Shown here: in pieces, positions 48,562 through 57,500 of the stretch
Numbering within the stretch: the first letter of the stretch is position 1
How the letters are laid out: each line of letters opens with the position of its first letter
From: NORP233 sp050186825
GTDB taxonomy: Bacteria; Planctomycetota; J058
DNA: 64,000 nt
Direction: 5' to 3'
Assembly: GCA_050186825.1 (NCBI GenBank)
Contig: JBFWYD010000015.1
Coordinates: 62,001 to 126,000 of the forward strand
Translations under genes and position numbers: made by a program
Notes under the pieces: generated by a model
The model's input: only the letters and a program-made list of their open reading frames with translations
What the model was told of the DNA's origin: nothing
Databases searched by the model: none

Positions 48562-49461
48562 CTAGGCGGCGACGGTCTCGCCGACGCGGCCCAGCGCGTG
48601 GCCCGCGAGCGCGCCCGCGATCTCCTCCCACGCCCCCGGCGGGAGGTGGTGGCCCATGCCCTCGATCAGGTGCAGGCGGGCGCCGGGGATCGCGCGCGCG
48701 GTGGCCCGCCCGGCGCCGACCGGGATCAGCGGGTCCTCGGTGCCGTGCAGGCAGAGGGTCGGGACCCGCAGCCCGCGCAGCGCGCGCACCCGCGAGCCGC
48801 TCTTGAGGATCGCCGCGAGCTGGCGCGCGACCGCGCCGGGGACCGCGGGGGCCCGGTCGTAGGCCTGCTCGGCCAGCTCGCGGTGGCGCGCCACGTCGAA
48901 GGGGAAGCGCGTGCCGCGCAGCACCTGGAACAGCTCCATGGTCCGCTCGACCGCGCCCTCGCGGGTCCGCGGCGCGGGGCGCAGGAGCACGCGCAGGGCG
49001 CGGGGGCGGGCCAGGAACAGCGGCTGGGCGGCCGAGAACATGGAGCACAGGCTGAGCGTGCGCTCGGGCGCCTGGAGCGCCACGGTCTGCGCGATCATGC
49101 CGCCCATGGACGCGCCGACCACGTGGGCGCGCTCGATCCCGAGCCCGTCGAGCACGCCGAGGGCGTCGCGGGCCATGTCGCTCAGGTCGTAGGGCGCCTC
49201 GACCGGGAGCCCGACGAGCATCCGCCACACCGCGGCTGGCAGGTCCGGCGTCCCCTGCGCTTGGAAGGGGGTCGAGAGCCCGGCGTCGCGGTTGTCGAAG
49301 CGGATCACCCGTAGCCCGCGCGCCGCGAGCAGCTCGCACAGGCCCGTGGGCCAGTGCAGGAGCTGCGCGCCCAGGCCCATGATCAACAGGAGCGGCTCCC
49401 CCTGCGGGTCGCCGAGCTCCTCCACCTCGAGGCGTACGCCCCGGCCCACGTCGAGCTGCAT
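48562..49461 (-). CDS. Alpha/beta hydrolase
   Basis: This 299-residue single-domain hydrolase has the oxyanion segment LLLIMGLGAQL (27-37), FDNRDAGLS, the nucleophile elbow GASMGG, a catalytic Asp in HGTEDPLIP and a catalytic His in EGMGHHLPP. The DNRDAG motif is typical of the methylesterase/RdmC-like and haloperoxidase-like subgroup. It probably acts on small esters; the substrate is not deducible. The ATG at 49461 fits the family N-terminus (MQLDVGRGVRLEVEELGDP). The longer frame upstream is not coding-like. Confidence 0.92.
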   Translation of the reverse strand: MQLDVGRGVRLEVEELGDPQGEPLLLIMGLGAQLLHWPTGLCELLAARGLRVIRFDNRDAGLSTPFQAQGTPDLPAAVWRMLVGLPVEAPYDLSDMARDALGVLDGLGIERAHVVGASMGGMIAQTVALQAPERTLSLCSMFSAAQPLFLARPRALRVLLRPAPRTREGAVERTMELFQVLRGTRFPFDVARHRELAEQAYDRAPAVPGAVARQLAAILKSGSRVRALRGLRVPTLCLHGTEDPLIPVGAGRATARAIPGARLHLIEGMGHHLPPGAWEEIAGALAGHALGRVGETVAA

Positions 49462-49783
49462 TCCGAGACGATGACCGAGGCCCAGGAGGGATTCAAGGCG
49501 GGGTACAGGCTGCGCGCGCGCCGGGCAGTGCGGCGCCCGTCGGCCGGCGTTGACCGGGGGCGGTCGACGGTCTCCGTCTCGCCGTCCCGGAACCTGGAGC
49601 GCGCCGCGCCACGAGTTGGAACGCGTCGGCAGCCAGGCGACCGCGGCCGGACGCTCGGGAGGGCGAGAACCGACCGGAGGGGTCGGAGGGACGGCTGACC
49701 CGGCGCTTAGTTCGCTGGCGCGTGCTTTGCCCAGGCTGCGGGCGAGGGCGCACCTCCGCGCCCACTTCGCAGACGGAGCCTCC
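49462..49783. other. Intergenic region, no feature seen
   Basis: This is a 322-base divergent gap between the hydrolase and the cytochrome fusion gene. No RNA gene, repeat, hairpin or convincing promoter could be recognised in it. Confidence 0.4.
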
Positions 49784-52700
49784 ATGAGCGCGCGCTCGAT
49801 CTCGCTGGTCCTCCTGGCCCTGACGCTGGCGGCGGCCCAGCCCGCAGCAGCCCAGCCCGCAGGAGCACAGTCCACGGCGCCGGTCCCGATCCCGAACCCG
49901 CACCTCGGCGGCAACGGGCACGCGCAGACCTGGGACGGGCGCGTGTTCGTGGTCACGCGCGGCGGGCCCAACGGCGTGGCCTGGTACGCGCGCGTGTTCC
50001 GCCCCGAGGCGCTCCAGCGCGACGCCGCGGGCCGGCCGAGCTTCACCGACGCGGCCTTCTCGCCCTGGGTGACCCTCGAGGCCGACGGGACGCCGAACAC
50101 CGGCATGACCGAGCACAACGCGGTCGCGCTCGTGCCCTTCCCGGGCCGCGCCCAGAACCCCTACCCCTCGGACCGGGCGGGCAACGAGCAGGCGGGCGGC
50201 GCCTACCTCAGCTACGACTGCCTGCTCTACACGCAGTACTACCAGGCGAACAACGACCGCATGGGCCACCGCCGCGCGCGCCTGATCGTCGAGGCGCCGC
50301 GCACGCCCAACGCCGGGCTGGTCGGGGCCGAGATGCTCGAGCCCTTCCGCGAGCTGCGCAGCCAGGACAACCGCACCCTGCGCGGGATCGAGCCGACCGC
50401 GACCTTCGACGGGCACGTGCTGGTGTGGCAGGGGCACCCCGACAACGACGGCAAGATCGACGTGCTGATGTACTCGGTCAACCAGCAGCCGGGCGCCGTG
50501 ACCGGCTGGACGCGGCCGCGCACGATCTCGGACCTCTACCACGTGGACCGCAACCTGAGCGTGGCCGGGATCCCGCTCCACGAGCGCTTCCCGCTGGCCA
50601 AGCAGCCGCTCCGAGACCAGGAGGGGCGCGTCTTCAACCGCGGCGAGCTCTACCGCGGCGCCTACCCCTGGATCACGCGCGACGGGACCGAGCTCTTCCA
50701 CACCTCGGTGCTCGCCGGGCGCGACGGGGTCGACCGCGCCCGCCGCGGCGGCTACTCGGTGATCGGGCGCTGGACCGGCTGGCAGCTGCGGCACATCGAC
50801 GGGCCGATCAACCCCAACCGCGAGCAGACCGTCCGGCTGTTCTTCTCCTCCCCCGGCGCGACCCCGAGCTTCTGGCGCCCCTACCCCGAGGCCCGCGGGC
50901 TGCCGATCCCCTACACCCGGGGCCGCCCGGTGTTCCCGCTGTTCGGCTCGAACACCTCGGACTACGCCGAGGTCTCCTTCGAGGACCAGCAGGACGGCGA
51001 CTACGTGTGCCTGCTCCACCTGAACGAGCTGATCCGGCGCGACTTCACCCTCGACATCACCCGCACCCCCGACACCTCGGGCAACACCAACCTCGGCACG
51101 CTCGAGGGCGCGAAGTTCCCCCAGGAGTACGCCCGCCTCGAGGAGAACCACGGGATCTCCGGTCAGGGCCTCTACTTCGACGACGACGCGGGCGTGCGCG
51201 TGCGCAGCAGCCAGAGCCTGCACGCGCTGACCGACGTCTCGGTCGAGCTGTGGGTCAAGCGGCTCGTCGACCTGAGCCAGGACGCCGAGAACCGCTACCG
51301 CTACCTGGTCAACCTCCCGGGCAGCTTCGACCTGATCCTCGAGGAGGACGGGCGGGTCCAGGCCACGGTGTGCGTCAACGGCCAGCCGCGCCGCTCGGGC
51401 GCGGTCGGCGCCCCGCTGCCGCTGAACCAGTGGACCCACGTGGCCTTCAGCTACTGGAACGGCAACGGCGACCTCTCGGTGTGGATCAACGGGCAGCGCG
51501 TGAGCAGTCAGCTGTTCGGGCCCGGCGCCCTGTCGCGCGGCAACTCCGACCTCCTGCTCGGCCCGGCCCGCCAGCGGCCGCGCGCGCCCTTCGTCCCCGC
51601 CGGCCAGGCCGTGCTCCTCCTCGACGAGCTCAAGGTCTCGCGCGTGCCGCGCAGCCCCGACGAGCTCGCCGTCTCCGCCTTCCTGCCAGAGTCCCGGGCG
51701 AGCTTCCCCGGCCGGCTCCCCGCGGGCGCGCTGCCGCTCGGCCTCGCGCCGGCGCAGCTCCGCCTGCCGCGCGACCTGACCCCCGAGCGCGCCGAGCTGG
51801 GCCAGCTCCTGTTCTTCGACCCCCGCCTCTCGGGCCCGCAGACGATCTCCTGCGCGAGCTGCCACCAGCCCAGCCGCGCCTTCAGCGACGGGCGCGCCGT
51901 GAGCGCCGGGCTGAACGGGCCGCTGAAGCGCAACACGCCGACCGTGCTCAACCGCGCGCTCTCGACGACGCAGTTCTGGGACGGCCGCGCCGCGAGCCTC
52001 GAGGACCAGGCCGCGATCCCGATCCAGAACCACGACGAGATGGACCTCCCGCTGGCCCAGGCCGTGGCGCGGCTCCAGCAGGTGCCCGACTACGTGCGCC
52101 GCTTCCAGCGCGCCTACGGCGGCGCGCCCAGCGAGGGGCTGCTCGTGCAGGCGCTGGCCGACTACCAGCGCTCGCTGCTCTCGGGCGGCTCCCGCGTGGA
52201 CCGCTTCGAGGCCGGCCAGGGCGGCCTCGACCCGGCGGAGCAGCGCGGCTGGCTCCTGTTCCGCACCAAGGCCCGCTGCACCGCCTGCCACTCGGGCTCG
52301 AACTACACCGACGAGGCCTTCCACGACGACGGGATGTTCGCGCCGCGGCGCGACAACGGCCGCTCGGACATCACCGGGCGCCCGCACGACCAGGGCCGCT
52401 TCAAGACGCCCACCCTGCGCGACGTGGCCCGCACGGGCCCCTACTTCCACGACGGCAGCGTGCAGACCCTCGAGGAGGTCGTGGACCTCTACGACCGCGG
52501 CGGCCGCACCCAGGAGCGCGACTCCGAGCTCCGGCCGCTCGGGCTCTCGGCCCAGGAGAAGCAGGACCTGGTCTCCTTCCTGCGCGCGCTGGACGGCGAC
52601 TGGCGCCACGGCGCGCCCGGCGCGCTCCCGCCCGACGGCGCGGGCAACGCCCCCGTCGTGGGCGGCACCGGCTTCGGCGGCGCGCCCCCGCCCCCGCCGC

Positions 52701-53392
52701 CCACCCCGACCCCGACCCCGACCCCGACGCCCACGCCCACGCCCACGCCCGGGACGAACCCGGCCGCCCAGGCCGCCTTCGTGCGCGCCCTCTGGCGCGA
52801 CCTGCTGGGTCGGGCCCCCGGCGCGAGCGAGGAGAGCGCCGCGCTCGGGCGCCTGGCCCAGGACGGCGGGCGCCGCGACGGCCTGGTCGACTCGGTGCTC
52901 ATGAGCGACGAGGCCCTCGGGCGGCGGGTGGACGCGGCCTATCAGGGCTACCTGCGCCGCCCCGCGGACCCCAGCGGCCGCGCCGGCTACATCACCTGGC
53001 TGCGCGGCGGCCAGAGCGACGCCGAGCTGGCCGTGGTCTTCGTCAGCTCCGGCGAGTACCGGGCCGCGCACCCGCCGCGCGAGCCCTGGATCCAGCAGCT
53101 CTACCTGGACCTGCTCGGCCGCGCCGGCGAGCCGGCCGGCGTCGCCAGCCACGTGGACGGCCTGCGCGCGGGCGGCGACGACTACGTGCGCGAGGCGCGC
53201 GGCTTCACCGCCTCGGGCGAGTTCAAGGCCAAGGGCGTCGCCGCCGCCTTCCAGGACCTGCTCGGCCGCGCGCCGACCGCCGCCGAGCGCGACGCCGAGG
53301 TCCGCCGCCTCGACCAGGGCTCGACCCTCGAGCGCCTGCGCCGCGGGCTCCTGCTCGGCGACGAGTACTACGCGCGGGCCCAGACGCCTTGA
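49784..53392 (+). CDS. LamG - di-heme cytochrome c peroxidase - DUF4214 fusion protein
   Basis: This 1202-residue exported protein has GGAG a few bases before the ATG and a signal peptide (1-23). Order: an N-terminal domain of unknown type (about 40-450), a LamG/concanavalin-like domain (about 457-630, with SVELWVKRL and WTHVAFSYWNGNGDLSVWIN), and a MauG/CcpA-type di-heme peroxidase (about 655-965). The peroxidase carries heme motifs CASCH (690-694) and CTACH (832-836), FFDPRLSG and FWDGRAASLEDQA. A Thr-Pro linker (about 973-990) leads to three DUF4214-like repeats (about 992-1198, DLLGRAP, YLRRPADPSGRAGY, DLLGRAGEPAG). It likely acts extracellularly on peroxide or on a protein or carbohydrate substrate bound by LamG. 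DUF4214 often marks surface-layer or secreted proteins. Confidence 0.92.
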   Translation: MSARSISLVLLALTLAAAQPAAAQPAGAQSTAPVPIPNPHLGGNGHAQTWDGRVFVVTRGGPNGVAWYARVFRPEALQRDAAGRPSFTDAAFSPWVTLEADGTPNTGMTEHNAVALVPFPGRAQNPYPSDRAGNEQAGGAYLSYDCLLYTQYYQANNDRMGHRRARLIVEAPRTPNAGLVGAEMLEPFRELRSQDNRTLRGIEPTATFDGHVLVWQGHPDNDGKIDVLMYSVNQQPGAVTGWTRPRTISDLYHVDRNLSVAGIPLHERFPLAKQPLRDQEGRVFNRGELYRGAYPWITRDGTELFHTSVLAGRDGVDRARRGGYSVIGRWTGWQLRHIDGPINPNREQTVRLFFSSPGATPSFWRPYPEARGLPIPYTRGRPVFPLFGSNTSDYAEVSFEDQQDGDYVCLLHLNELIRRDFTLDITRTPDTSGNTNLGTLEGAKFPQEYARLEENHGISGQGLYFDDDAGVRVRSSQSLHALTDVSVELWVKRLVDLSQDAENRYRYLVNLPGSFDLILEEDGRVQATVCVNGQPRRSGAVGAPLPLNQWTHVAFSYWNGNGDLSVWINGQRVSSQLFGPGALSRGNSDLLLGPARQRPRAPFVPAGQAVLLLDELKVSRVPRSPDELAVSAFLPESRASFPGRLPAGALPLGLAPAQLRLPRDLTPERAELGQLLFFDPRLSGPQTISCASCHQPSRAFSDGRAVSAGLNGPLKRNTPTVLNRALSTTQFWDGRAASLEDQAAIPIQNHDEMDLPLAQAVARLQQVPDYVRRFQRAYGGAPSEGLLVQALADYQRSLLSGGSRVDRFEAGQGGLDPAEQRGWLLFRTKARCTACHSGSNYTDEAFHDDGMFAPRRDNGRSDITGRPHDQGRFKTPTLRDVARTGPYFHDGSVQTLEEVVDLYDRGGRTQERDSELRPLGLSAQEKQDLVSFLRALDGDWRHGAPGALPPDGAGNAPVVGGTGFGGAPPPPPPTPTPTPTPTPTPTPTPGTNPAAQAAFVRALWRDLLGRAPGASEESAALGRLAQDGGRRDGLVDSVLMSDEALGRRVDAAYQGYLRRPADPSGRAGYITWLRGGQSDAELAVVFVSSGEYRAAHPPREPWIQQLYLDLLGRAGEPAGVASHVDGLRAGGDDYVREARGFTASGEFKAKGVAAAFQDLLGRAPTAAERDAEVRRLDQGSTLERLRRGLLLGDEYYARAQTP

Positions 53393-53744
53393 GCTCACTC
53401 CGCGACCCGGATCGGTCGCGGCTCGCGCGGGGCGGGGTGAGGGAGACCTCACCTCGCTCCGCGCGGCCGTCGGGCCGCAGGCATGACCTGGCTCGCGACC
53501 GTGAGGACGCTCTAGCCCGGCCCTCGAGATTCGGCCAAGCGAGCCAGGTCGGGTGCCGAGGACGCGCTCTGACAGCGCTACCCGGTTGACTGGATCGGGA
53601 CCCTGGTGCTCGTGCTCGTCGTCGTGATCGGCCTCGTGGTCGGAGTCGTAGTCGCGATCAGGTCCACGCTCACGTCGACGATCACGATCACGAGCACGAG
53701 CACGGAAGCCGCTGCATCAAGTCGAGCGGTTGCCGCTGTGCGGC
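53393..53744. other. Intergenic region between convergent genes
   Basis: This 352-base gap has no gene. It holds a 12-bp inverted repeat (GACCTGGCTCGC at 53485-53496 and GCGAGCCAGGTC at 53539-53550), which could form a long-loop terminator, and the simple-repeat inverted element listed next. Confidence 0.55.
53606..53703. repeat. Inverted repeat with GTGCTC/GTCGTG tandem arms
   Basis: The left arm 53606-53630 and right arm 53679-53703 are reverse complements at 23 of 25 positions. Both arms are built of short degenerate units (GTGCTC, GTCGTG, GTGATC). The design, inverted arms that are themselves tandem repeats, matches the element at 46498-46714. No coding sense is seen in either strand. 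Confidence 0.7.
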
Positions 53745-55289
53745 CTACGCGCGCCGCCAGCCGAGGAAGCTCAGCAGGCGCGAGCTGCCGCCGCGGTCGG
53801 TGACCTTGGGCAGGACCTCGTCGATCGTCTTGAGGATCGTGGGCAGGTCCGGGCGCTTGGCCGGGTCCTTCGCCAGCAGCCGATCGACCAGGTCGAGCAT
53901 CTCGCGCGGCTGGGCGCGCAGGCTCGGGTCCGCCTTCGTGAGCGGGAGCGGGTCCTCGATCATGTGGCAGGTGATGAACCCGCCGCTGGTCTCCGAGTGG
54001 AAGGGGAGCCGCCCCGCGAGGGTGTGGTAGAGCACCACGCCCATGGAGTAGAGGTCGCTCATGGGCGTCAGGGTCTCGCCGGCGGCCTGCTCGGGCGACA
54101 TGTACTCCGGCGTCCCGCTGACGCCGCCCTCGACGGTGTGGAAGATCTTGCGCTCGAAGCCGTCGATGTCCTTGATGATCGCGATCCCGAAGTCCATCAG
54201 GCGCGCGTGCTGGTACTCGGCGTCCACGAGCACGTTCGAGGGCTTCACGTCGCGGTGGATTACGCCGCAGTCGTGCGCGGCGCCCAGGGTCTCGAACACC
54301 TGGCGCGAGAGCGTGAGCGCGGTCCGCGGCGGGAGCTTCTTCATCTCCTCGAGGACCTTGCTCAGGTCGTCGCCGTCGAAGAACTCCATGGCCAGGTAGT
54401 GGTAGCCGGTCTCGGTCTGGCCGGCGTCGTAGACGTCGAGCGCGCCCGGGTGGCTGAAGAAGCTGTTGGCCAGGATCTCGCGCTTGAAGCGGCCCTGCGC
54501 GTCGCTGCCGGCGTCGCGCGGCAGGAGCTTGAGCGCGATCGGCTTCTTGGGGTCGCTCTGGCTGTCGCAGAGGTAGACCGTGCCCATGGCCCCGGCGCCG
54601 ATCCGCCCCAGGATTCGGTAGGGGCCGAGCATCTTCCCGGTGCGCGGGTCGGACATGTCGACGCGGTCGGGGATGCGGAAGGCCGGCCCCGGCAGCTCGC
54701 CGTCGGCGTCGGAGAGGGTGCCCTGAACGATCCGGGCCGCCTCCTCGTGGGCGGTCGACTTGGGGAGCGGCGCCTTGATCACGCCCGAGCCGAGCACGTT
54801 CAGGTGCGGCAGCGGGCCGCTCTGCCCGGGCGCGGTGGGGAGCCGGGCCGCGACCTGGTTCGTCATGAGGTGCGCCTGGACCTGGTTCGCCATGTCGCGG
54901 TCGAAGGCCAGGCGCGCCTGGAAGCGCAGCTGCTGCTCGCGCTCGGGCGGGAGCAGCTTGCGGGCGCGGACCACGTCGCCCATGACGTTCATGTCGGTGT
55001 CGCCGAGCTGCTGGAGCAGCTGGGTGAGCGCGGCGGCCGGGACGCCGCTCTGGGTCAGGATGTGCCCGTAGATCGCGACCGCGCGCTCGCGCTTGTGGGC
55101 CTCGACGCGGGTGTAGACCCAGCTCGCCTGCTCGCGGGTCAGCATCCGCCCGTCGACCATGCACGAGAGCAGGGTCCGCTGGCCCGGGTCGTTCTTGAGC
55201 TGCTCGAGGACCGCCATCAGCACGTCCCGTCGCTCGGGGAGCTGCTGATAGAGGAAGCGCGCGGCCATCAGGTCTTCGAAGCGGATCAC
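53745..55289 (-). CDS. Soluble Ser/Thr protein kinase with helical N-terminal domain
   Basis: This 514-residue Hanks-type kinase has its domain at about 222-495: GRIGAGAMGTVY, Lys254 in IALKLL, HRDVKPSN, DFG in LMDFGIAI, and SGTPEYMSPEQ. Residues 1-150 form an all-helical module (LLSCMVDGRMLTREQASWVY, YGHILTQSGVPAAALTQLL) of unknown role that may bind a partner or regulate activity. There is no membrane helix. The GTG at 55289 is preferred; an earlier in-frame codon at 55328 adds a non-conserved tail. It closes the minus-strand cluster with an ECF sigma factor and its anti-sigma. Confidence 0.92.
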   Translation of the reverse strand: MIRFEDLMAARFLYQQLPERRDVLMAVLEQLKNDPGQRTLLSCMVDGRMLTREQASWVYTRVEAHKRERAVAIYGHILTQSGVPAAALTQLLQQLGDTDMNVMGDVVRARKLLPPEREQQLRFQARLAFDRDMANQVQAHLMTNQVAARLPTAPGQSGPLPHLNVLGSGVIKAPLPKSTAHEEAARIVQGTLSDADGELPGPAFRIPDRVDMSDPRTGKMLGPYRILGRIGAGAMGTVYLCDSQSDPKKPIALKLLPRDAGSDAQGRFKREILANSFFSHPGALDVYDAGQTETGYHYLAMEFFDGDDLSKVLEEMKKLPPRTALTLSRQVFETLGAAHDCGVIHRDVKPSNVLVDAEYQHARLMDFGIAIIKDIDGFERKIFHTVEGGVSGTPEYMSPEQAAGETLTPMSDLYSMGVVLYHTLAGRLPFHSETSGGFITCHMIEDPLPLTKADPSLRAQPREMLDLVDRLLAKDPAKRPDLPTILKTIDEVLPKVTDRGGSSRLLSFLGWRRA

Positions 55290-55354
55290 GCGCTCGCAGT
55301 ATGCCCCAAGCGCGGGTCCCGCTGCCACCGGGCGCCCTCGGCGGGGTCTTGGAC

Positions 55355-55882
55355 CTAGGGCTGGAGCTGCGCCGTGACCAGGAGCAGCATGTCCCCGTCG
55401 GGGTAGACGCCCTCGATTCGCACCAGGAAGTGCTGCCCGGAGGGGGACTTCACCTTGAGGTCCAGGACCTTGACCGGGGCCTTCTGGTCGGGCTCCTGGC
55501 TGGGGCGGGTGATCGAGAGGTCCAGGGTCAGCCGGCCTTCGGCGTCTTTGGACCAGCTCACGCTGGCCTGGTAGTGCAGCGGGAGCCGGCGGAAGTTCAC
55601 CGGCTGCTGGCCCTTGGCCTCCTGAATCTCGGCGTCGAGCCCGCGGTAGAAGTCGTAGCCGAGGGGGGTCAGGAGCGCCGAGTAGGCCCTGATGTTCGGG
55701 TTGAGCGAGGGCTTCTCGCCCTTGAGCTTGCCGGAAGCCTTGATCGAGACGATTCGCATCCCCAGGCGTTCGGGGCCCGGCTCGCCCTCCGGGGTCTCCT
55801 GGGCCCCCGCCAGCCGCGCGAGCCCCAGCGAGAGGGCGGCGACCAGGAAGAGCGCGGAGCGTCGATCGCCGGGGCGGGGCAC
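55355..55882 (-). CDS. Secreted protein, unknown
   Basis: This 175-residue exported protein has GGAGG four bases before the GTG start. The signal peptide (about 7-27) ends LARLAGAQ. The mature part is beta-rich (LGMRIVSIKASGKLKGE, LTLDLSITRP, LDLKVKSPSGQHFLVRIEGV) and fairly short. No family is recognised. It lies between an anti-sigma gene and a kinase gene on the same strand and may be the envelope output or sensor of that system. Confidence 0.78.
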   Translation of the reverse strand: MPRPGDRRSALFLVAALSLGLARLAGAQETPEGEPGPERLGMRIVSIKASGKLKGEKPSLNPNIRAYSALLTPLGYDFYRGLDAEIQEAKGQQPVNFRRLPLHYQASVSWSKDAEGRLTLDLSITRPSQEPDQKAPVKVLDLKVKSPSGQHFLVRIEGVYPDGDMLLLVTAQLQP

Positions 55883-55956
55883 GAATCCTCCAGGTGCACG
55901 GGACGCGACACCGAGACTATAGCGGCCCGCGGGCGTGGCGGGCAGCCGAGGACGCC

Positions 55957-56559
55957 TCAGTGCGGGTCGGGTGCCTTCTCGCGCACGCTCACGATCAGGA
56001 GCGCGTCCTCCCGGGTCTCGGTCCGGGCCTCGAAGCCCTGGCCGGCCTCGACGCGCACGACCACGGCGGCCGGCGGGTTGAGCTCGACCGGCTCCTCAGG
56101 GGCCGCGCTCAGGGGCACCTGGGGGCTGTGGAGCTCGGGGAGCGGCCGGGGGCTGCCCCCGGGGGTCATGGTGTTCTCGAGCGGAGCGTGCTCCGACTTG
56201 CCCGGGCCCAGCACCGCCAGCGCCAGAGCGGCCGCGAACAGGAGCGCCGCAGCCAACAACAAGGTCCCGCCCCAGTTCGGGGGCGCGGCGGGCAGCGCGG
56301 GCGGGGTGACCACCAGCCGGTCCTCGGCGCCGGCCTCGAGCTCCCGCTGCAGCGCCCGGTCGACCCGGACCCAGGCCTCGTCGCCGGGGAGCTCGGGGTC
56401 GTAGGCCTCGGCCAGGGGGTCGACCTCGCGCTCGGCCTGGGCCAGGAGCTCGCGGCCGCGCTCGGTCTCGATGAAGGCCATGAGCTCCTCGCTCTCGGCC
56501 TCGGTGAGGTCGGTCTCGCGCTCCCCCGCGAGGATCGCCTCCAGCTCCTGCTCGGTCAT
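55957..56559 (-). CDS. Putative membrane anti-sigma factor
   Basis: This 200-residue single-pass protein has a helical acidic N-terminal domain (1-80, TEAESEELMAFIETERGREL), a membrane helix (about 98-118, GGTLLLAAALLFAAALALAV) and a periplasmic tail with a beta segment at the end (AAVVVRVEAGQG, DALLIVSVREKAP). This is the size and order expected of an ECF anti-sigma, though no zinc-binding motif is present. It follows the sigma gene after 130 bases. Assignment rests on layout and position. Confidence 0.75.
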   Translation of the reverse strand: MTEQELEAILAGERETDLTEAESEELMAFIETERGRELLAQAEREVDPLAEAYDPELPGDEAWVRVDRALQRELEAGAEDRLVVTPPALPAAPPNWGGTLLLAAALLFAAALALAVLGPGKSEHAPLENTMTPGGSPRPLPELHSPQVPLSAAPEEPVELNPPAAVVVRVEAGQGFEARTETREDALLIVSVREKAPDPH

Positions 56560-56689
56560 GTCGCCCTTCTTCGCGGGCCCTGCCCCTGCTCTTCGCGTGC
56601 CCCGCCGCGCCCTCCGGCCCGGTTCGGCCCCTGGACGCTCGGCCCGGTCGGAAATTCGGAGCTCATTGGAATGGCCATCGCGCGCCAGC

Positions 56690-57319
56690 TCACTGGGGGG
56701 CGAACTCCGCCAGCAGGCTCTGGAGGTTCTTGCGCGCGTAGAACAGCCGGCTCATGACCGTGCCGATCGAGATCTCGAGCGTGGACGCGATCTCCTTGTA
56801 GCTCATGCCCTTGACCGTATAGAGCACGAACACCGTGCGGTGCTTCTCGCTCAGCTGGCCGAGCGCCTCCTCCAGCTTCTCGCGCAGCTCCTCGGCCTGG
56901 GCCTTCTCGACCGGCGCCGCGCCGGCCTTGGTCCCGGGGACGGCGCCCTCCTCGAGCGGATCGGCCCGGCGCACCTTCTGGCGCCGGCCCATGTCGATCG
57001 CCCGGTGGGTGGCGATCTGGCACAGCCAGGTGCCGATCGAGGAGCGCCCCTCGAAGCGCTCCAGCGAGCGGTGCGCCTTGACGAAGGTGTCCTGGACCAC
57101 GTCCAGGGCGTCCTCCTGGTTGCGGGTCATCCCGACCGCGACCCGGTAGACCTTGTGGCGGTGCCGCTCGTAGAGCTCCTGGAAGGCGTCCCGGTCGCCC
57201 CCCTTGGCCCGGCGCACCAGCTCCATGTCGTAGGCCCGCTCCTCCGGATCTAGGGCGTAGGAGCCAGCGCTGGGCTGGCCGGTCTCGCTCGCGTCGGGGT
57301 GGTTCGGGGCGGGCGCCAT
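56690..57319 (-). CDS. ECF-type RNA polymerase sigma factor (RpoE-like)
   Basis: This 209-residue sigma factor has region 2 at about 35-105 (AFQELYERHRHKVYRVAVGM, EDALDVVQDTFVKAHRSL, IGTWLCQIATHRAID) and region 4 at about 145-200 (LGQLSEKHRTVFVLYTVKGM, SYKEIASTLEISIGTVMSRL). A 30-residue polar N-terminal extension is probably disordered. It is the first gene of the minus-strand cluster with anti-sigma, secreted protein and kinase. The ATG at 57319 gives the best family alignment. Confidence 0.95.
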   Translation of the reverse strand: MAPAPNHPDASETGQPSAGSYALDPEERAYDMELVRRAKGGDRDAFQELYERHRHKVYRVAVGMTRNQEDALDVVQDTFVKAHRSLERFEGRSSIGTWLCQIATHRAIDMGRRQKVRRADPLEEGAVPGTKAGAAPVEKAQAEELREKLEEALGQLSEKHRTVFVLYTVKGMSYKEIASTLEISIGTVMSRLFYARKNLQSLLAEFAPQ

Positions 57320-57403
57320 GAGCTCGCTCGGGGGGGAGGGGAGCGGGATTGTAGCCCTTCTCCAGGACCTGCACCCCTGGCCGGCCTGCGCGGCCGGAGG
57401 CGG

Positions 57404-57433
57404 TTGACTCGGGAGGCGCGAGGTCCCTAGAAT
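57404..57433 (+). promoter_or_regulatory. Putative sigma70 promoter for secreted protein gene
   Basis: TTGACT (57404-57409), an 18-base spacer and TAGAAT (57428-57433), 68 bases before the ATG at 57501. It is close to consensus and well placed for the plus-strand gene and possibly hpnH. Confidence 0.65.
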
Positions 57434-57500
57434 ACGCCCCCTAAGTCCCTACGCCGCAGCGCGAGCGGCGCGACCCAGGGGAATGACCCAGGAGACGTCC

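Noticed and set aside
49493..53452. Minus-strand open frame of about 1300 codons opposite the cytochrome fusion
   Set aside because: The plus strand has signal peptide, heme motifs and LamG/DUF4214 sequence; the opposite frame is low-complexity Val/Ala/Arg/Gly.
53578..53744. C-terminal extension or separate gene reading VLVLVIVIV on the minus strand
   Set aside because: It is the translated hexamer-type repeat DNA of the inverted element beyond the kinase stop, not a real protein.
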